64,000 bases of DNA from Haemaphysalis longicornis (Eukaryota; Arthropoda; Arachnida; Ixodida; Ixodidae). This document shows positions 10,501 through 19,090 of this stretch, piece after piece (position 1 is the stretch's first letter; the number at the start of each line of letters is the position of its first letter). The notes below the pieces were generated by a model that saw only the letters and a list, made by a program, of their open reading frames with translations, was not told the DNA's origin and did no database searches. A program made the position numbers and the translations under genes. The DNA lies in assembly GCA_013339765.2 (NCBI GenBank), contig CM023457.1:22866905-22930904 (forward strand), in the 5' to 3' direction.

Positions 10501-11299
10501 TGACCATTTGGTAGACATACTTTTCGGCAGCCTCCTGGGAAGCCTCTAGAGGGGCTGTAGGGAGCGCTGTTTCTGGAGGAAAGGCCTCCACTACAGCTGT
10601 TGCCACGAAATAAGAAGGCTGTGGGGCCCCGTACGCGAAGTCAGAGACTTCTGGTACTTCGCTGAGTGCCCCCTTCGAAGTTGGCTCTGTGTCGACTCTC
10701 ACGGTTAACTCAACCGTATCTTCACTTGGCTGCTCCAATTGTTCTCCGAAAATGTCCCTTTTGATTTCTCGAGTAGCTTCTGCAAGAACTTGATTACCAT
10801 TTATAATTTTTGCGACGTCTCCTTCGCGTGATAGCAACGCTTGTAACCGCTTCTCTTCACCTTTGTCCAGGATCAGTGCATCGGTGCTGCCCGATGAAAG
10901 TTTCAGCTCTTCGTCCTGCCTGCTGTATGTTCCGATTGTACTGGGAAAGTCCATGTCTGATGGAGAGTCCTTATCTTCGTATGTGTCCTCCTCGACGAAA
11001 CTCTTCTCTGAACCAACGAGCTGGGAAAGCGTGCGGACGAGCTTCACCTCTCCAAACTTCTTCACTGCATGTTCTTCTGGCGTAATGCTCCGCTCCTTCA
11101 AGGATTGCACGAAGTCCAATTCTTCCTGGCTTATGGTCCGATTGGTACGGGTATTTGGCCGGTTCAGGTGGGTCGCAGATTTTGACTTCTCAAAGGGATC
11201 TTGTCTACTGCTCAGTGGGGCTTCGCCGCAGACTCGGCGGCTGCTTTCCTGGCGGCGCTTACCGATCTCGTTGTTACCCTGGTCTTCTTTGCTTGCCAT
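7538..11299 (-). CDS. P1: Pro/Glu-rich repeat protein, paralog of P2, function unknown
   Basis: Single open frame of 1,253 residues when started at the ATG at 11,299 (ACAACCATGG, a strong Kozak context). A longer frame reaches a TTG 14 codons upstream, but TTG is an unlikely start in an animal. Residues about 36-104 form a module shared with P2 (ISQEELDFV.SLKERSITPEE, then KFGEVK.VRTLSQLVG). Residues about 213-513 are 44-residue repeats containing YVYQMVIGAP.PSYFETT. More degenerate 'EPSHTSEV.PVP.A' units follow. The last 190 residues are shared with P2 (EPFRVLAGMPAITE, KMS.VLRDGE). No signal peptide, membrane segment or known catalytic domain is visible, so an intracellular disordered protein is likely. 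A one-base excess near 7,550 ends the frame early. Confidence 0.8.
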   Translation of the reverse strand: MASKEDQGNNEIGKRRQESSRRVCGEAPLSSRQDPFEKSKSATHLNRPNTRTNRTISQEELDFVQSLKERSITPEEHAVKKFGEVKLVRTLSQLVGSEKSFVEEDTYEDKDSPSDMDFPSTIGTYSRQDEELKLSSGSTDALILDKGEEKRLQALLSREGDVAKIINGNQVLAEATREIKRDIFGEQLEQPSEDTVELTVRVDTEPTSKGALSEVPEVSDFAYGAPQPSYFVATAVVEAFPPETALPTAPLEASQEAAEKYVYQMVIGAPDPSYFETTAVVEAFPPETAPPTAPPEAAQEAAEKYVYQMVIGAPDPSYFETTAVVEAFPPETAPPTAPPEASQEAAEKYVYQMVIGAPEPSYFETTAVLEAFPPETALPTAAPEASQEAAEKYVNQMVIGAPEPSYLETAPLSEDFLPETSAPRVPPEALETTPPIAPPEASQEAAEKYVYQMVIGAPDPSYFETTAVVEAFPPETALPTAPLEAAQEAAEKYVHQMVIGAPEPSYFETTTALVAFLPETEPLDNPQEVTLVRPAAPEYNPTEPLGLSYTTDLVPIPITHEATEERAIEEAPFISEIIPVLPAHEAPDDTATIERSHITEVAPVPAAFEATESRAIVATSYTAEITPVHPPYEAPQERAVVEPSHTSEVTSVPTAYDATGERAIVDASYTTEITEIMQPWPRSSSIEPPNSALIASRGSLANAEETALVEQTPRHKEPSDELPAEELSSTEVKPSLQKYAEAPEQIGEAPRVPPECKPQKEIPSCETMYSDSATAIAEYESTREELRKPPLPEGVESTETPASEPTVTRAAPMQPRRRSSIIPSTPSLMSSRGLEIPTGTTDLVHERPLIYSPPEGLTEVARDNDAQKVSTSGEYGRDPAGPGVLSEYKTSEKPAVEPSHFDAPPVTFFQGSDEEAQKVLTSSVEYSPSKERLLAEPSHREVTPAPGDFDWSQQDPGMFQSPPSACKSPEGVGAAQSSNWDTTVLVAVCDRSPDTARKVVETSVEYPPPEEIYKEPSNIETTPLLVCEGTCEEAVQALDASLGYPAPKELPAAEQPSKETLRQPSAGFLSEHLAISVLRPDRDEPFRVLAGMPAITEPTKMKHPGARERTLFVTSPESPPRSFVEYTELPESPLAWEFELSKPQFDHRIERLHEKKVIKMSLVLRDGELVITSNTSNAQENGNEDNPGELLLEYVACEEQVLEGITPLDVGERDGAGPSSSYQGTTSHTTLPSAAVEDGAPNSGKEKGGRKYP
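9765..10640 (-). repeat. 132-bp (44-codon) tandem repeats inside P1
   Basis: The word 'gccccgatgaccatttgg' recurs at 9,798, 9,930, 10,098, 10,230, 10,362 and 10,494, with a decayed copy at 10,626. Spacing is 132 bp except for one unit of 168 bp, which carries a 36-bp internal addition. All spacings are multiples of three, so the frame is kept. Each unit encodes a YVYQMVIGAP block followed by FETTAVVEAFPPET-like sequence. Confidence 0.9.
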
Positions 11300-11369
11300 G
11301 GTTGTGATCGCTCCCCGAACTGACTTGAGTTTGCGTATCAATTAGAGAAATGTTGAGGAAGCGCAATTA

Positions 11370-11422
11370 CCGAAATTTTGATCCGCGTTGGCCAGGAAAC
11401 CCCGTTCGGGAAAATTTTGGTG
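11370..11422 (-). promoter_or_regulatory. Conserved non-coding block upstream of P1
   Basis: 'gaaattttgatccg...ggaa.ccccgtt.gggaaaattttggtg' is shared with 33,917-33,972 upstream of P2. It lies 70-125 bp before the ATG. The retained order and spacing suggest 5' UTR or promoter function, but recent duplication alone could also explain it. Confidence 0.45.
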
Positions 11423-11652
11423 TTTTAGTGACCACAGATTGGTTGGTTTGTTAGCTGCTCCAAAAATGGCACATATCCGCGTAGGAGATAAGCACAGAAA
11501 CGGGCAATCAAAATTTTTATTGAGTTCGTATTATAGTTTTTGTTACAAGAGACGAATAAAACAAGGTGAGAATAAAGAACGCGAGACATTCAGTGGGCGC
11601 TTTGTGGTTCTGAGGGCGTCTGTGTACCTTCTCTTCTTTCGAATGTGCTCCA

Positions 11653-11662
11653 AATTTATCTT
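11653..11662 (-). promoter_or_regulatory. Candidate TATA-like element of P1
   Basis: On the minus strand AGATAAATTT, about 355 bp before the ATG, has counterparts AGATAAATAA at about 34,051-34,060 (P2) and AGATAAATAG at about 247-256 (third copy). In each case a purine-rich stretch ending in GGTA follows 25-40 bp later. The conservation is seen; the promoter role is inferred. Confidence 0.35.
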
Positions 11663-11862
11663 CGCAGTGAAATGCTTGTATGCTATGGGAACATGGTAGA
11701 TTGAATCTTTACAAACGCTTGGGTTGTCGATACTCTTACTTTGCCAGCAGAAAAAAGTGCGGTGTTGTAATACTGAAGTTCTGAAACAAGAAGTGAGTAA
11801 TAACACTATGAGGTTAATGATGCTGATGATGACAACGTTCTTTTTTGGACCTAAAATAATTC

Positions 11863-12110
11863 GTTAGTCCCCGTATTCCTGGATTCCGTTGGGTATCGCT
11901 GCCAATCCGGTCTTCTTGATCAGCTGCTGTGGAATTTTTAGGTCTAGGCTGGACAGAATTTCCTCCCATACCTCAAGCGTTGGGTCTGTGGTCTGAGGTA
12001 TTTCCATATTGTTTTTCAAAGCGCATACCACAGATCCGTCTCTATGCCACAGTGTACGCGTTTAGGTTTATAGATGTCCGGGAAATATTGCCCGCTGTCT
12101 TTGGAGACTT
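11863..12110 (-). mobile_element. Probable LINE C-terminal remnant
   Basis: A minus-strand frame reads PTLEVWEEILSSLDLKIPQQ and then LIKK.GLAAIPNGIQE before a stop. This resembles the C-terminal tail of tick non-LTR polyproteins (W-E-x-x-L-SS-D ... A.A.GI). It is short and has no upstream RT that I can attach, so the call is tentative. Confidence 0.35.
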
Positions 12111-13214
12111 GAATGCGTGTTCGTAATATCAGCTTTTTTTGCGCATCAAGTTCTTTTCCACGTGGAGGGTACACTGATTAAATGGTCAGCATGTACGAGT
12201 AGCTGCAATAACTTGGGTTCTCAGTTCTCAGTTCTCGGAAAGAGTGCCGTCGTTCCCCTGTACAGAGTGATTGTCTGGTGTCGATATCAGATTTGCTCTT
12301 ACTGCGGTTTCCTTGATGCCATGCAATATCCTGGCAGTGTCCTTTCAGCTCCTACCCATAGGGTGGTTCCTGAAGGTTTCCTGCGAGTCTGTTATTATAT
12401 TTCTGTGGTTTTACGTGGTTTTGCCTCTCCACTTAGGTTGGGTCTCTGGACCAGATCGATGCATGAATTCTGAGGTTCTTATAGATACCAGTTATAGATA
12501 TAGATATGCATGCCGAGAAGTGACTGTTGTCCGCATGCGTGCTTTTGTCCGCACTAGCTCCGTTCTCGGCTCTCTTGCACGCGAAATATTGCAGTTATGT
12601 GGTATAAAGCAGCCGTGAATATAACATGCAACTCCAATTTAAAAACATAGCCTTTGGTACACCACTCAGCTCAATTCAAAGTTTGAAAGACGTCTTCCTT
12701 TTCAAACAAAAAGGTGAACCTTTGAAAGAACTTTCACATTTCTCTCTACGCGACCTCACCCGTGACCTAATAGCAGGGATACTAAAAACGGTTAGCCTAA
12801 TTTTAACTGCGCGTTAGCGCTCAACCTACACGATCGAAGGGAAATAAAGGCAGGACCAAAATATCGCACTCTTATTTTGCTCGCCGGCGGCGTTGGCATA
12901 CTGCCGCTAATCGCAAAAACCGTTCCATATGACATTTGGACCATTCGAGAGGCTGTGGTGTCTTCACAGCTTCATTCGCTTTTTTTTTTTTAATGTCCAC
13001 GTTTGTTGTTGGATGCTTGCGTCAAAACTGCAATAATTTTTATTGGGTTAATGTAGTTTCTCGAATGAGTTAAACTTGTATTTGGTGTTCATGGCTTCTT
13101 TAATATGCGCTATACGAAACGGTTCCAGTTCGGACTTTCTGGTGGTTATCTTGCAGGTCAGAACAACCTGTTTACGTATTCATGCCAGCTTAAAGATTGC
13201 GTGTCAGTAGTCGC
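12111..13214. other. Non-coding gap
   Basis: Only short, unconvincing ORFs. No repeat pair with another part of the window was recognised. Confidence 0.4.
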
Positions 13215-13289
13215 TTAAACACGGTTCCCTAAAAAAACCCGGAGAGTGTTGAGAGAGAGAGGAGGAACTGGGGATTCTAGGCGTCGGCC

Positions 13290-13412
13290 AAGAGCCCTTG
13301 GGCTCCAGCGTCCTCGGCCAGCTGAATGGCCCTGTCCCGATCCGCTGGATAGGAGCTGAGCAATACTGTCCCGCATTGCTCCGCCTGAGTAATTCTGCGC
13401 GCGGGTGTATAG
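13290..13412 (-). mobile_element. LINE polyprotein C-terminal fragment
   Basis: A minus-strand frame reads QAEQCGTVLLSSYPADRDRA, then IQLAEDAGAQGLLADA and a stop. This matches the style of the C-terminus of tick RT/RNase H non-LTR polyproteins (SSDP..Q..A..AE.AA.AQGLLA). It could be the true end of the LINE at 13,830-15,577, separated by about 400 bp of other sequence. Confidence 0.45.
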
Positions 13413-13499
13413 CATATGTGCTAGATTAGAGACTGCACCTGTCCACCGCACTCCGGAAACTCGACAACCAGCCAATGACTGGCAGACTGTTTTGTGTCA

Positions 13500-13580
13500 C
13501 AGGCGTTGCCCATCACAGTCCCAAAAGGCCACAAGAGCATTACTTCGTTTCTTAAAGGACACAGGCCTATCTGAACGATA
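13500..13580 (+). mobile_element. Short plus-strand retroelement coding remnant
   Basis: The plus strand reads QKATRALLRFLKDTGLSER, the pattern of another non-LTR ORF C-terminus (LL.FL..TGL...I). It lies in opposite orientation to the surrounding LINE pieces, so it is a separate fragment. Confidence 0.4.
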
Positions 13581-13829
13581 GTAGCGACACTGTGGACCAT
13601 GGACCATTGTTTATTGGTCATTTGATTAGTTTACCGTTTCAGTTTAGGCTTTATTTTCGCCCATTGTTTTGTTCTTTTAGATATATCTTTAATTTTTCTT
13701 GTCTTGCTCTCAACCTTTATTCCCTGTCTTTTCAATACCCTTTCTTTCTCTTTAAATCCCTCCTTCCCCACTTCCCATGCGTAGGGTAGCCAACCGTACT
13801 GTAACCTGGTCAACCACCCTGCCTTTCAT

Positions 13830-15577
13830 GCACTTAATTATCCTTCCTTCCTTCCTGCCCTTTCCTTACATTTGAGGCATTTGTCTGAATGTTGCCCTGG
13901 TTAGCAGTAGCTGTACGTAACCGGGTTCGGATACGAATTCGTCTTAAGTAGTCCCCATATGGCGGATTGCCTCTTATTAAGTGACGAACGAGTGAGCGGG
14001 GGTGGGGGGACGGGCCCGTTTCAGGCGGCAGGGATTTGTTATGTCCCTGTATGACACGAGCCGATCCCTCCCCGACCATCGGAGTGAATTTGCGATTGAG
14101 GTGCTAGGGTCGATGTTTGATAGGTCGGTGAATCCTCGAGCAGCATCGTGCCCGGTCTGGTTCCCGGCCGGGCCGGAGTGGGCAGGTGCCCATATCAGGT
14201 GCCCATATCAGGTGCCCATACCTGTAGATATTGCCGGTCCTCGCATCGCGACGGAACCCAGATACAAGGATTGCAGACGCTTCTGGTGAGCTTCGCCCTC
14301 CCGAAAAATTTATTATGGCAGATTTGGAATGACTAATTACGTATTTGATTTTTGCGGATGCCGTCACTGCCAGCGCTTTGGCCGCCTCTTCACCCACGTC
14401 CGGTTGGTTCGTGTGAATCGATCCGGAAGCGATGGAATTTTCCTGTGGATCGACTACCATGAACTCCATGGCATCGCGACCTTCGTAATCGGCTGCGTCC
14501 ACCTATGCCACGTTCTCTGATTTTTCGTGCTGTTTGTGCAAGGCTTCGGTCCGCGCATGTCTACGCTCTAGATTATGCACGGGATGCATGTTTTTGGCGA
14601 TAAGTGGAATGTGTATGCTTTCTGTTATGTCGGGGGGTAGTTGGACTTTGGTTAAGGTAGTACTCGGCTAGCTGATTCCCAGAAAGTCCGGGATGTGCCT
14701 GCCAGTCGCGCTGTAGGTTAATTGTTCTTGTTGCTCTAAGCATTGAGCTTCGGGGAGTTCGCTTAAGGCTTTGTGTAGCCCAAGTGCCTCGAAGCATTCG
14801 GTAGATGCCGTAAATGCTATCCCTATAACTTGTTTTTAAGCTCGCCTAATTAGAGCGCCGATTTTGTTTTCTTTGTCCTTTTTAATGTGTTAGAACTGAG
14901 TGAAATACGTTATACTGCTAAGCACGAAAGCTTGAACTAATCTTACGAGATGGGTTTCCTTCATGCCGTGTTGGCGGTTTGCAATACTCGACTAGGGGCG
15001 GGTGACTTGATGTACCTCCTTTTTGAGAGCTAGAACCGTTTCGGAATTGCATGTGTTTGCCTGAATGCGAAGGCCAAGGACCCGTATGTTTGTCACTCAG
15101 GGGGCGCGTTGTTGTGACAGCACCAGCGAGGAGTTGGGCTTCCGGGCTGGTGTTATCTGTGCGCCGCCCTCGACTGGTTAGCCGATATACTAAAAGCTCC
15201 GATTTTGGCGAAGAGCAGCTGAGGCCGCGTTGGGCGACGTAATCTTCGACTGCTCCGATGGCTTGTTGTAGCGTGGCCTGAATGCAACCGTCACTGCCTC
15301 CGCGGACGCAGAGCGTAACGTTGTCTGCGCAAAGTCTGTCTAAGGCCTTCAATACAGTTTAAGAGTTTGGAAGACCATTCATGGCAGCGTTGAAGAGAAA
15401 AGGGGAGAGGACAGAGCCTTGCGGCGTCCCCCTTTTGCCCGGCTTTATTGCATTCGATTCTATTCCCCTACAGTGAGGGTAGCTGTGCGGTCTGAGAGGA
15501 AGTTGCTGATATAATCCTACACTCTTTTCCCGATACCGAGTTCGTCCAGGTTCGCGAGGATAGCCGAGTAGGTAATA
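13830..15577 (-). pseudogene. Decayed non-LTR retrotransposon: reverse transcriptase plus RNase H
   Basis: Reading leftwards: DYISNFLSDRTATLTVG and RGTPQGSVLSPLLFNAAMNG (RT fingers/palm), then a stop. Next comes RLCADNVTLCVRGGSDG, the degenerate equivalent of the catalytic (F/Y)ADD box, and GLSCSSPKSELLVY. Further left are KNMHPVHNLERRHARTEALH and VDAADYEGRDAMEFMVV with GGRSSPEASAILVSG, which fit the RNase H domain found in I/Jockey-type elements. Several in-frame stops and frame changes show it is dead. A degenerate C-terminal zone with ARVIQGHNKSLPPET reaches 13,830. The 5' end does not show the endonuclease; instead it abuts gypsy gag sequence at about 15,577. Confidence 0.8.
14185..14225. 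repeat. Short minisatellite in the LINE
   Basis: About three copies of a 14-bp unit, 'aggtgcccatatc' plus one base, inside the RNase H-distal part of the dead LINE. Confidence 0.7.
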
Positions 15578-16016
15578 GCTTGTGGCTCGCGGGGTGCTTC
15601 GGGTGGCGTAGAAGTCCCCAGTGCCTGTTGAAGCTCTTCTAGGACTACTTTGTTCAGAAAAGCGACTTGAGGTTGCGGCGTCGTTGGAAAAAGTTTCCGG
15701 AACTCCTTCCTGACGACTGCATCGATTGTCTCGCGGAGTGTATCGGAGCTAATAGCCCCGGCACCGATCGTTTCCGAGACTAGCCCATTGATGGGGCGGT
15801 CGTACTGCCTCGTACGAATTTCCGGCGTGTTGTCCATTGCGGCAGCCTCAGACGTGAATTCGGCCACCGTCTAAGGGGTGTTGCGGACAAGGCAAGGAAA
15901 GAGTTCTTGCTTCACACTTCGCATCAGAAAGCCGAGTTTCTTTTCTTCCCTCATTTCAGGGCCGCGCGGCGAAATAGCCGCTTCATTTCCTCAACGAAGA
16001 TCACGAACCCTTCGTT
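15577..16016 (-). pseudogene. Ty3/gypsy gag, 3' part
   Basis: On the minus strand it reads NEGFVIFVEEMKRLFRR, then (after a frame change) EEKKLGFLMRSVKQELFPCL, a stop, and TVAEFTSEAAAMDNTPEIRT with RQYDRPING. It continues to FRKLFPTTPQPQVAFLNKVV and EELQQALG. This is the retrotransposon gag style common in ticks. It continues exactly where the gag at 18,386-18,704 breaks off (…RTQHPKQNE), so both are parts of one gag split by the insertion at 16,017-18,384. The ORF runs without a stop into LINE reverse-transcriptase sequence at about 15,577. Confidence 0.75.
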
Positions 16017-16629
16017 GGGGGGGGGGGGATGTAGCCTGAAACAACCCATTCCCGTTTGAACCCGTCCCGCTTGAACCGATTCCCGAAATGCCCTTCCCAT
16101 TTGGCCCGTCCGGTGTGCGCCCGTTCCCAAAACGCCCTTCCCGTTTGACCGCTTTCTGTTTCAACCCGTTCCCAAAACACCCTTCCCGTTTCAACCCGCT
16201 CCCAAAACGCCTGCCTCAAATAGTTCAGATAAGTTTCTGAGCTCGCAGTGCGCTTTTAGGCCTCCAAAATTGTGCTGGGCAAGGTAGTGCAGGTTACTGA
16301 GTAATGACTACGACATATTTTACTCGTCCCTTGCCTAAATAGTTAGCGCGGTGGCGGTAACACGCATTTATTTTACGTGGGGCAAATTCTATTTTACGTT
16401 GACTCTAACTGTACTCGGTAGAAGGCGCCACCAACGCTTTCTTTTTAGAGCTCTACAGGTGATGGCTACAGTATTTTCAAAACAACTACAACTATTTTGA
16501 ACGCTTCAGCCAAAAAGGGAAATATTCAAGCTACTTTAAACGAAAGCAAATACACATGAGCAACAAAATTATGCGTGATTTGCTTTGAGACTAATACATC
16601 AGATGTTGCTACTTGCACTGTGGGCGGCC

Positions 16630-17012
16630 GGAATAGGTGAGTGGTAAAAAGCGCAAAGGCTTGTGGGTACGTCGTCTGCTACCGCCACTTCCGGTTCGAG
16701 ATCTCTCCTTCCCTCCCGTACGCCTGCGTGCGCCGGCGGCTGTCAGGCGCGTGCGTGCGTGTTGTTTATTTGTCACAGGGTGCTTACCCGTCAGATAAAC
16801 CCCTAGTAGGGTCAATCGCTGTTATTAATGGAATTTACAATGCATTAGCGTTTTTTTTTTTCACGGTGGAAACGGATAAACAACAAGCACATACGCGAGT
16901 GAAAGCAGACGACGTACGGGAGGCCAGGAGAGATCCGAACCGGAAGTGGCGGCTCTCCGCGGGAGAAAACAATGCACCCATGAGCCTTCGCGCTTTTTAC
17001 CGGTCACCTATA
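16630..17012. mobile_element. Foldback MITE of about 380 bp
   Basis: The left arm (from 'aggtgagtggtaaaaagcgc', through 'ccgccacttccggttcg' and 'ctcccgtacg', to 'gttgtttat') is repeated in inverted order in the right arm ending 'gcgctttttaccggtcacct' at about 17,009. The arms are roughly 140 bp and imperfect. The likely target duplication is TA. No coding capacity. Confidence 0.75.
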
Positions 17013-17767
17013 CGCAAACCATTTCCTCCATGCGCAAACCGCAAGCGTTGTGCTAAAACGTGTCCTACCGTTTTCAGCGGCAAACGGAAACTCCGGCTCC
17101 CGGTAACACGGCAAACGGCGACGCAAACACGGTAACAATATGCTAAAACTCTCTATTATATATGGATAACGACCTAAATGTTTGTGTATGCTTTCCGCTT
17201 ACTGCGTACCCGCCTGTGTATTATCCGCAAAAAGTACACGCAATAGAATACAGCTTGGGGTGTTCTTAACACCTGGATGAAAAATGTGTGCGAACTACTT
17301 CCTACAAGCAAAAATTTCAGCTTTATACTTCAATGGCCATTCTTTTACAGACATTTGCATACAAAGTGACCGCTGTCCACACATTAAAATGAGTTGTGCC
17401 ACTGGGCTGGCCCATAAAAGTTACCGTTTCCATAAAATGCGTTTTTTTTCTGTAGTTAGCTAGATTTGGTAATTATATTTCGCGAGATCTTTTTCCTGCG
17501 TATATAGTAATAAATAAGTAGCCCTTGTACTACCCCTTATAAATTAATAGGTGCATTTGTTAAAATACCTGACTTCATTCTCGGCAAGGGCTACGGACGC
17601 TACAAAATGGCACTGCGACCGCGGAAAGGTTCTATTTTGTTAGTTCTCGGCCTTTCTTTTTTTGTGTGTTGCATATAAGTGCATGTGCATTCGTATATGC
17701 AACCGTAGGGACTGGAACCATCACCCTTGCCGCGAAGTACGCATACGAGCAACACGTTCCAGACCAC

Positions 17768-17820
17768 TCTACCGCTCTACCAACGCTCTACCAACGCTCT
17801 ACCAAGGCTCTACCAAGGGG
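17768..17820 (+). repeat. Local expansion of a 12-bp 'gctctaccaacg' unit
   Basis: Four to five copies of 'gctctaccaa(c/g)' occur here, where the equivalent position of copy I (near 1,950) has a single 'accgctcgaccaacgcag'-like unit. It is therefore a copy-specific expansion. Confidence 0.7.
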
Positions 17821-18385
17821 GTGGTTTCAGCAACGCTGTACCGGGTTGGACGTAACGCAGCAACCTACGTGTTGTTTTTTGATTGGCACCGCGTATCGTA
17901 AAACGGACCATTGAAAAAGGTTGCAGGTTAATAGGGCGTCTACATACTTTGGCTCCGCCAGCCGTAACGTTTTTTGACGGTGAAATACGTTTAATGTAAC
18001 TTCAATTTAATTTTCAGGTTACGGAGGACGCAATTAATTTTTGACTTTCGGTTGCGTCGGACGTAACTCATAATATGAGGTTAAAATACGGCCGGACACA
18101 GCTTTAATTTCAAAAATCGCACGCCTTGGTCCAAGTCACCCGAGTCGAAACTGGGTTCGTTATTCCGGCAAAGGGCTAATTGGGAAAATGCGAAACGTGA
18201 AGGGCGTTTTGTACCGGGTTGGAGCGGCAGGGAACAAACGAGAAGGTTCAGATGAGAACAGGTTCAAATGGGGACAGGCGAAATGGGAAAGGGTGAAATG
18301 GGAAGGTCGTATCGCGCCGGGTTGAAACGGGAAGAAACAAGCGGGAAGGGTGAAATGGGAATGGGTTCAAACGGGAACCTCCCTC

Positions 18386-18704
18386 GTTTTGTTTGGGGTG
18401 TTGCGTGCGTGTTTCTAACAAAAGTGTGGCTCGTTCTTTCCGCACAACGGGGGCGAATGTTTTAAGGAGCGCGCTTTTAAACAGAGTCCAGTCGGCTAGG
18501 GAGCTTTCGTGGTTCTCGAACAAAGTTCGGGCTGTTTTCTCTAAATAGAAGAAAACATGGCGGAAAGTTTCTTCGTCATTCTCCACTTTCGTCATTCTCC
18601 ACTTTCTCCAACCTGTCCTCAGGGTCTTCACCGGGAGATCCACGGAGCGATGGTGGTTCCCGGGGCTGTTGCAGTACGATGGGAGGAGTGGCTTGTTGCA
18701 CCAT
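18386..18704 (-). pseudogene. Ty3/gypsy gag, 5' part
   Basis: The ATG at 18,704 starts MVQQATPPIVLQQPREPPSL, then RGSPGEDPEDRLEKVE (typical tick gag N-terminus). It continues in another frame as ETFRHVFFYLEKTARTLFEN and LFKSALLKTFAPVVRKERAT, ending LLLETRTQHPKQNE at the insertion point. A 16-bp tandem duplication ('ttcgtcattctccact', 18,572-18,603) causes the frame change. The remaining gag lies at 15,577-16,016. No pol is seen. Confidence 0.8.
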
Positions 18705-18846
18705 GTTTTCGGTTGCAGCGGTCTTTCTCTTGGTTAGTCCTTGTAGGAGACCAAACTCGGCCGGTAAACCTTGGAGCCGGCGGCTTGCTCGGCTTGGGCT
18801 GGCTTGTCGGCTTCCAGAGGGCGCAAGGGAGCATAAAGGGTGCGTA

Positions 18847-18864
18847 CCCAGCACCTCCACAAGA
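18847..18864 (-). other. Candidate primer-binding site
   Basis: Immediately inside the LTR end on the minus strand, the sequence TCTTGTGGAGGTGCTGGG occupies the position expected for a tRNA primer site. The matching tRNA was not identified. Confidence 0.4.
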
Positions 18865-19090
18865 TGTCACGTAGCCAAAGACGACGCAGTTGACTTGCAC
18901 GTAAAATAAGTTTATTGGAGCGAACTTGTGCTCCCCTAACAACTAAAGGAATACACAGGCGGCAAAACAGCAGTCAACATAATGACGTGCGCAGACTGGT
19001 GTCGGCGAATCTAATACTGCGGCGCCCGCTCTGTGGGTATTTATCTTTAGGCGCGGGTGTTTCTGGAACCGTCGAATTACACCGAGAACA
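18865..19090 (-). mobile_element. 5' LTR of the Ty3/gypsy element
   Basis: On the minus strand it starts TGTTCTCGG and ends GTGACA, about 226 bp. It holds a TATA-like GATAAATAC (about 19,037-19,047) and AATAAA (18,911-18,916) in the order expected for U3-R-U5, with gag downstream. The matching 3' LTR is not in the window, so the exact ends are inferred from TG...CA. Confidence 0.65.

Larger units (their letters stand above)
16017..18384 (-). mobile_element. 2.37-kb inserted repeat element with inverted minisatellite ends (copy II)
   Basis: It splits the gypsy gag reading frame. The flanks carry a near-duplicate AACGAGGG / AACGAAGG, consistent with an imperfect target duplication of about 8 bp. 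Both ends are arrays of CCCGTTTGAACCC-like units in opposite orientation (about 16,045-16,210 and 18,240-18,384). The portion 17,445-18,384 matches copy I at 1,135-2,268. A foldback MITE lies inside. No transposase is visible, so it is non-autonomous or an undescribed type. Confidence 0.7.

Noticed and set aside
10112..10549. Plus-strand repetitive ORF rich in Leu/Trp/Cys
   Set aside because: Antisense shadow of the 132-bp repeats of P1.
11341..11341. TTG start for P1 (and the equivalent at 33,876 for P2)
   Set aside because: Non-ATG starts are rare in animals, and both genes have an in-frame ATG with A at -3 exactly 14 codons downstream. The 14-codon stretch may still be part of an upstream-spliced exon.
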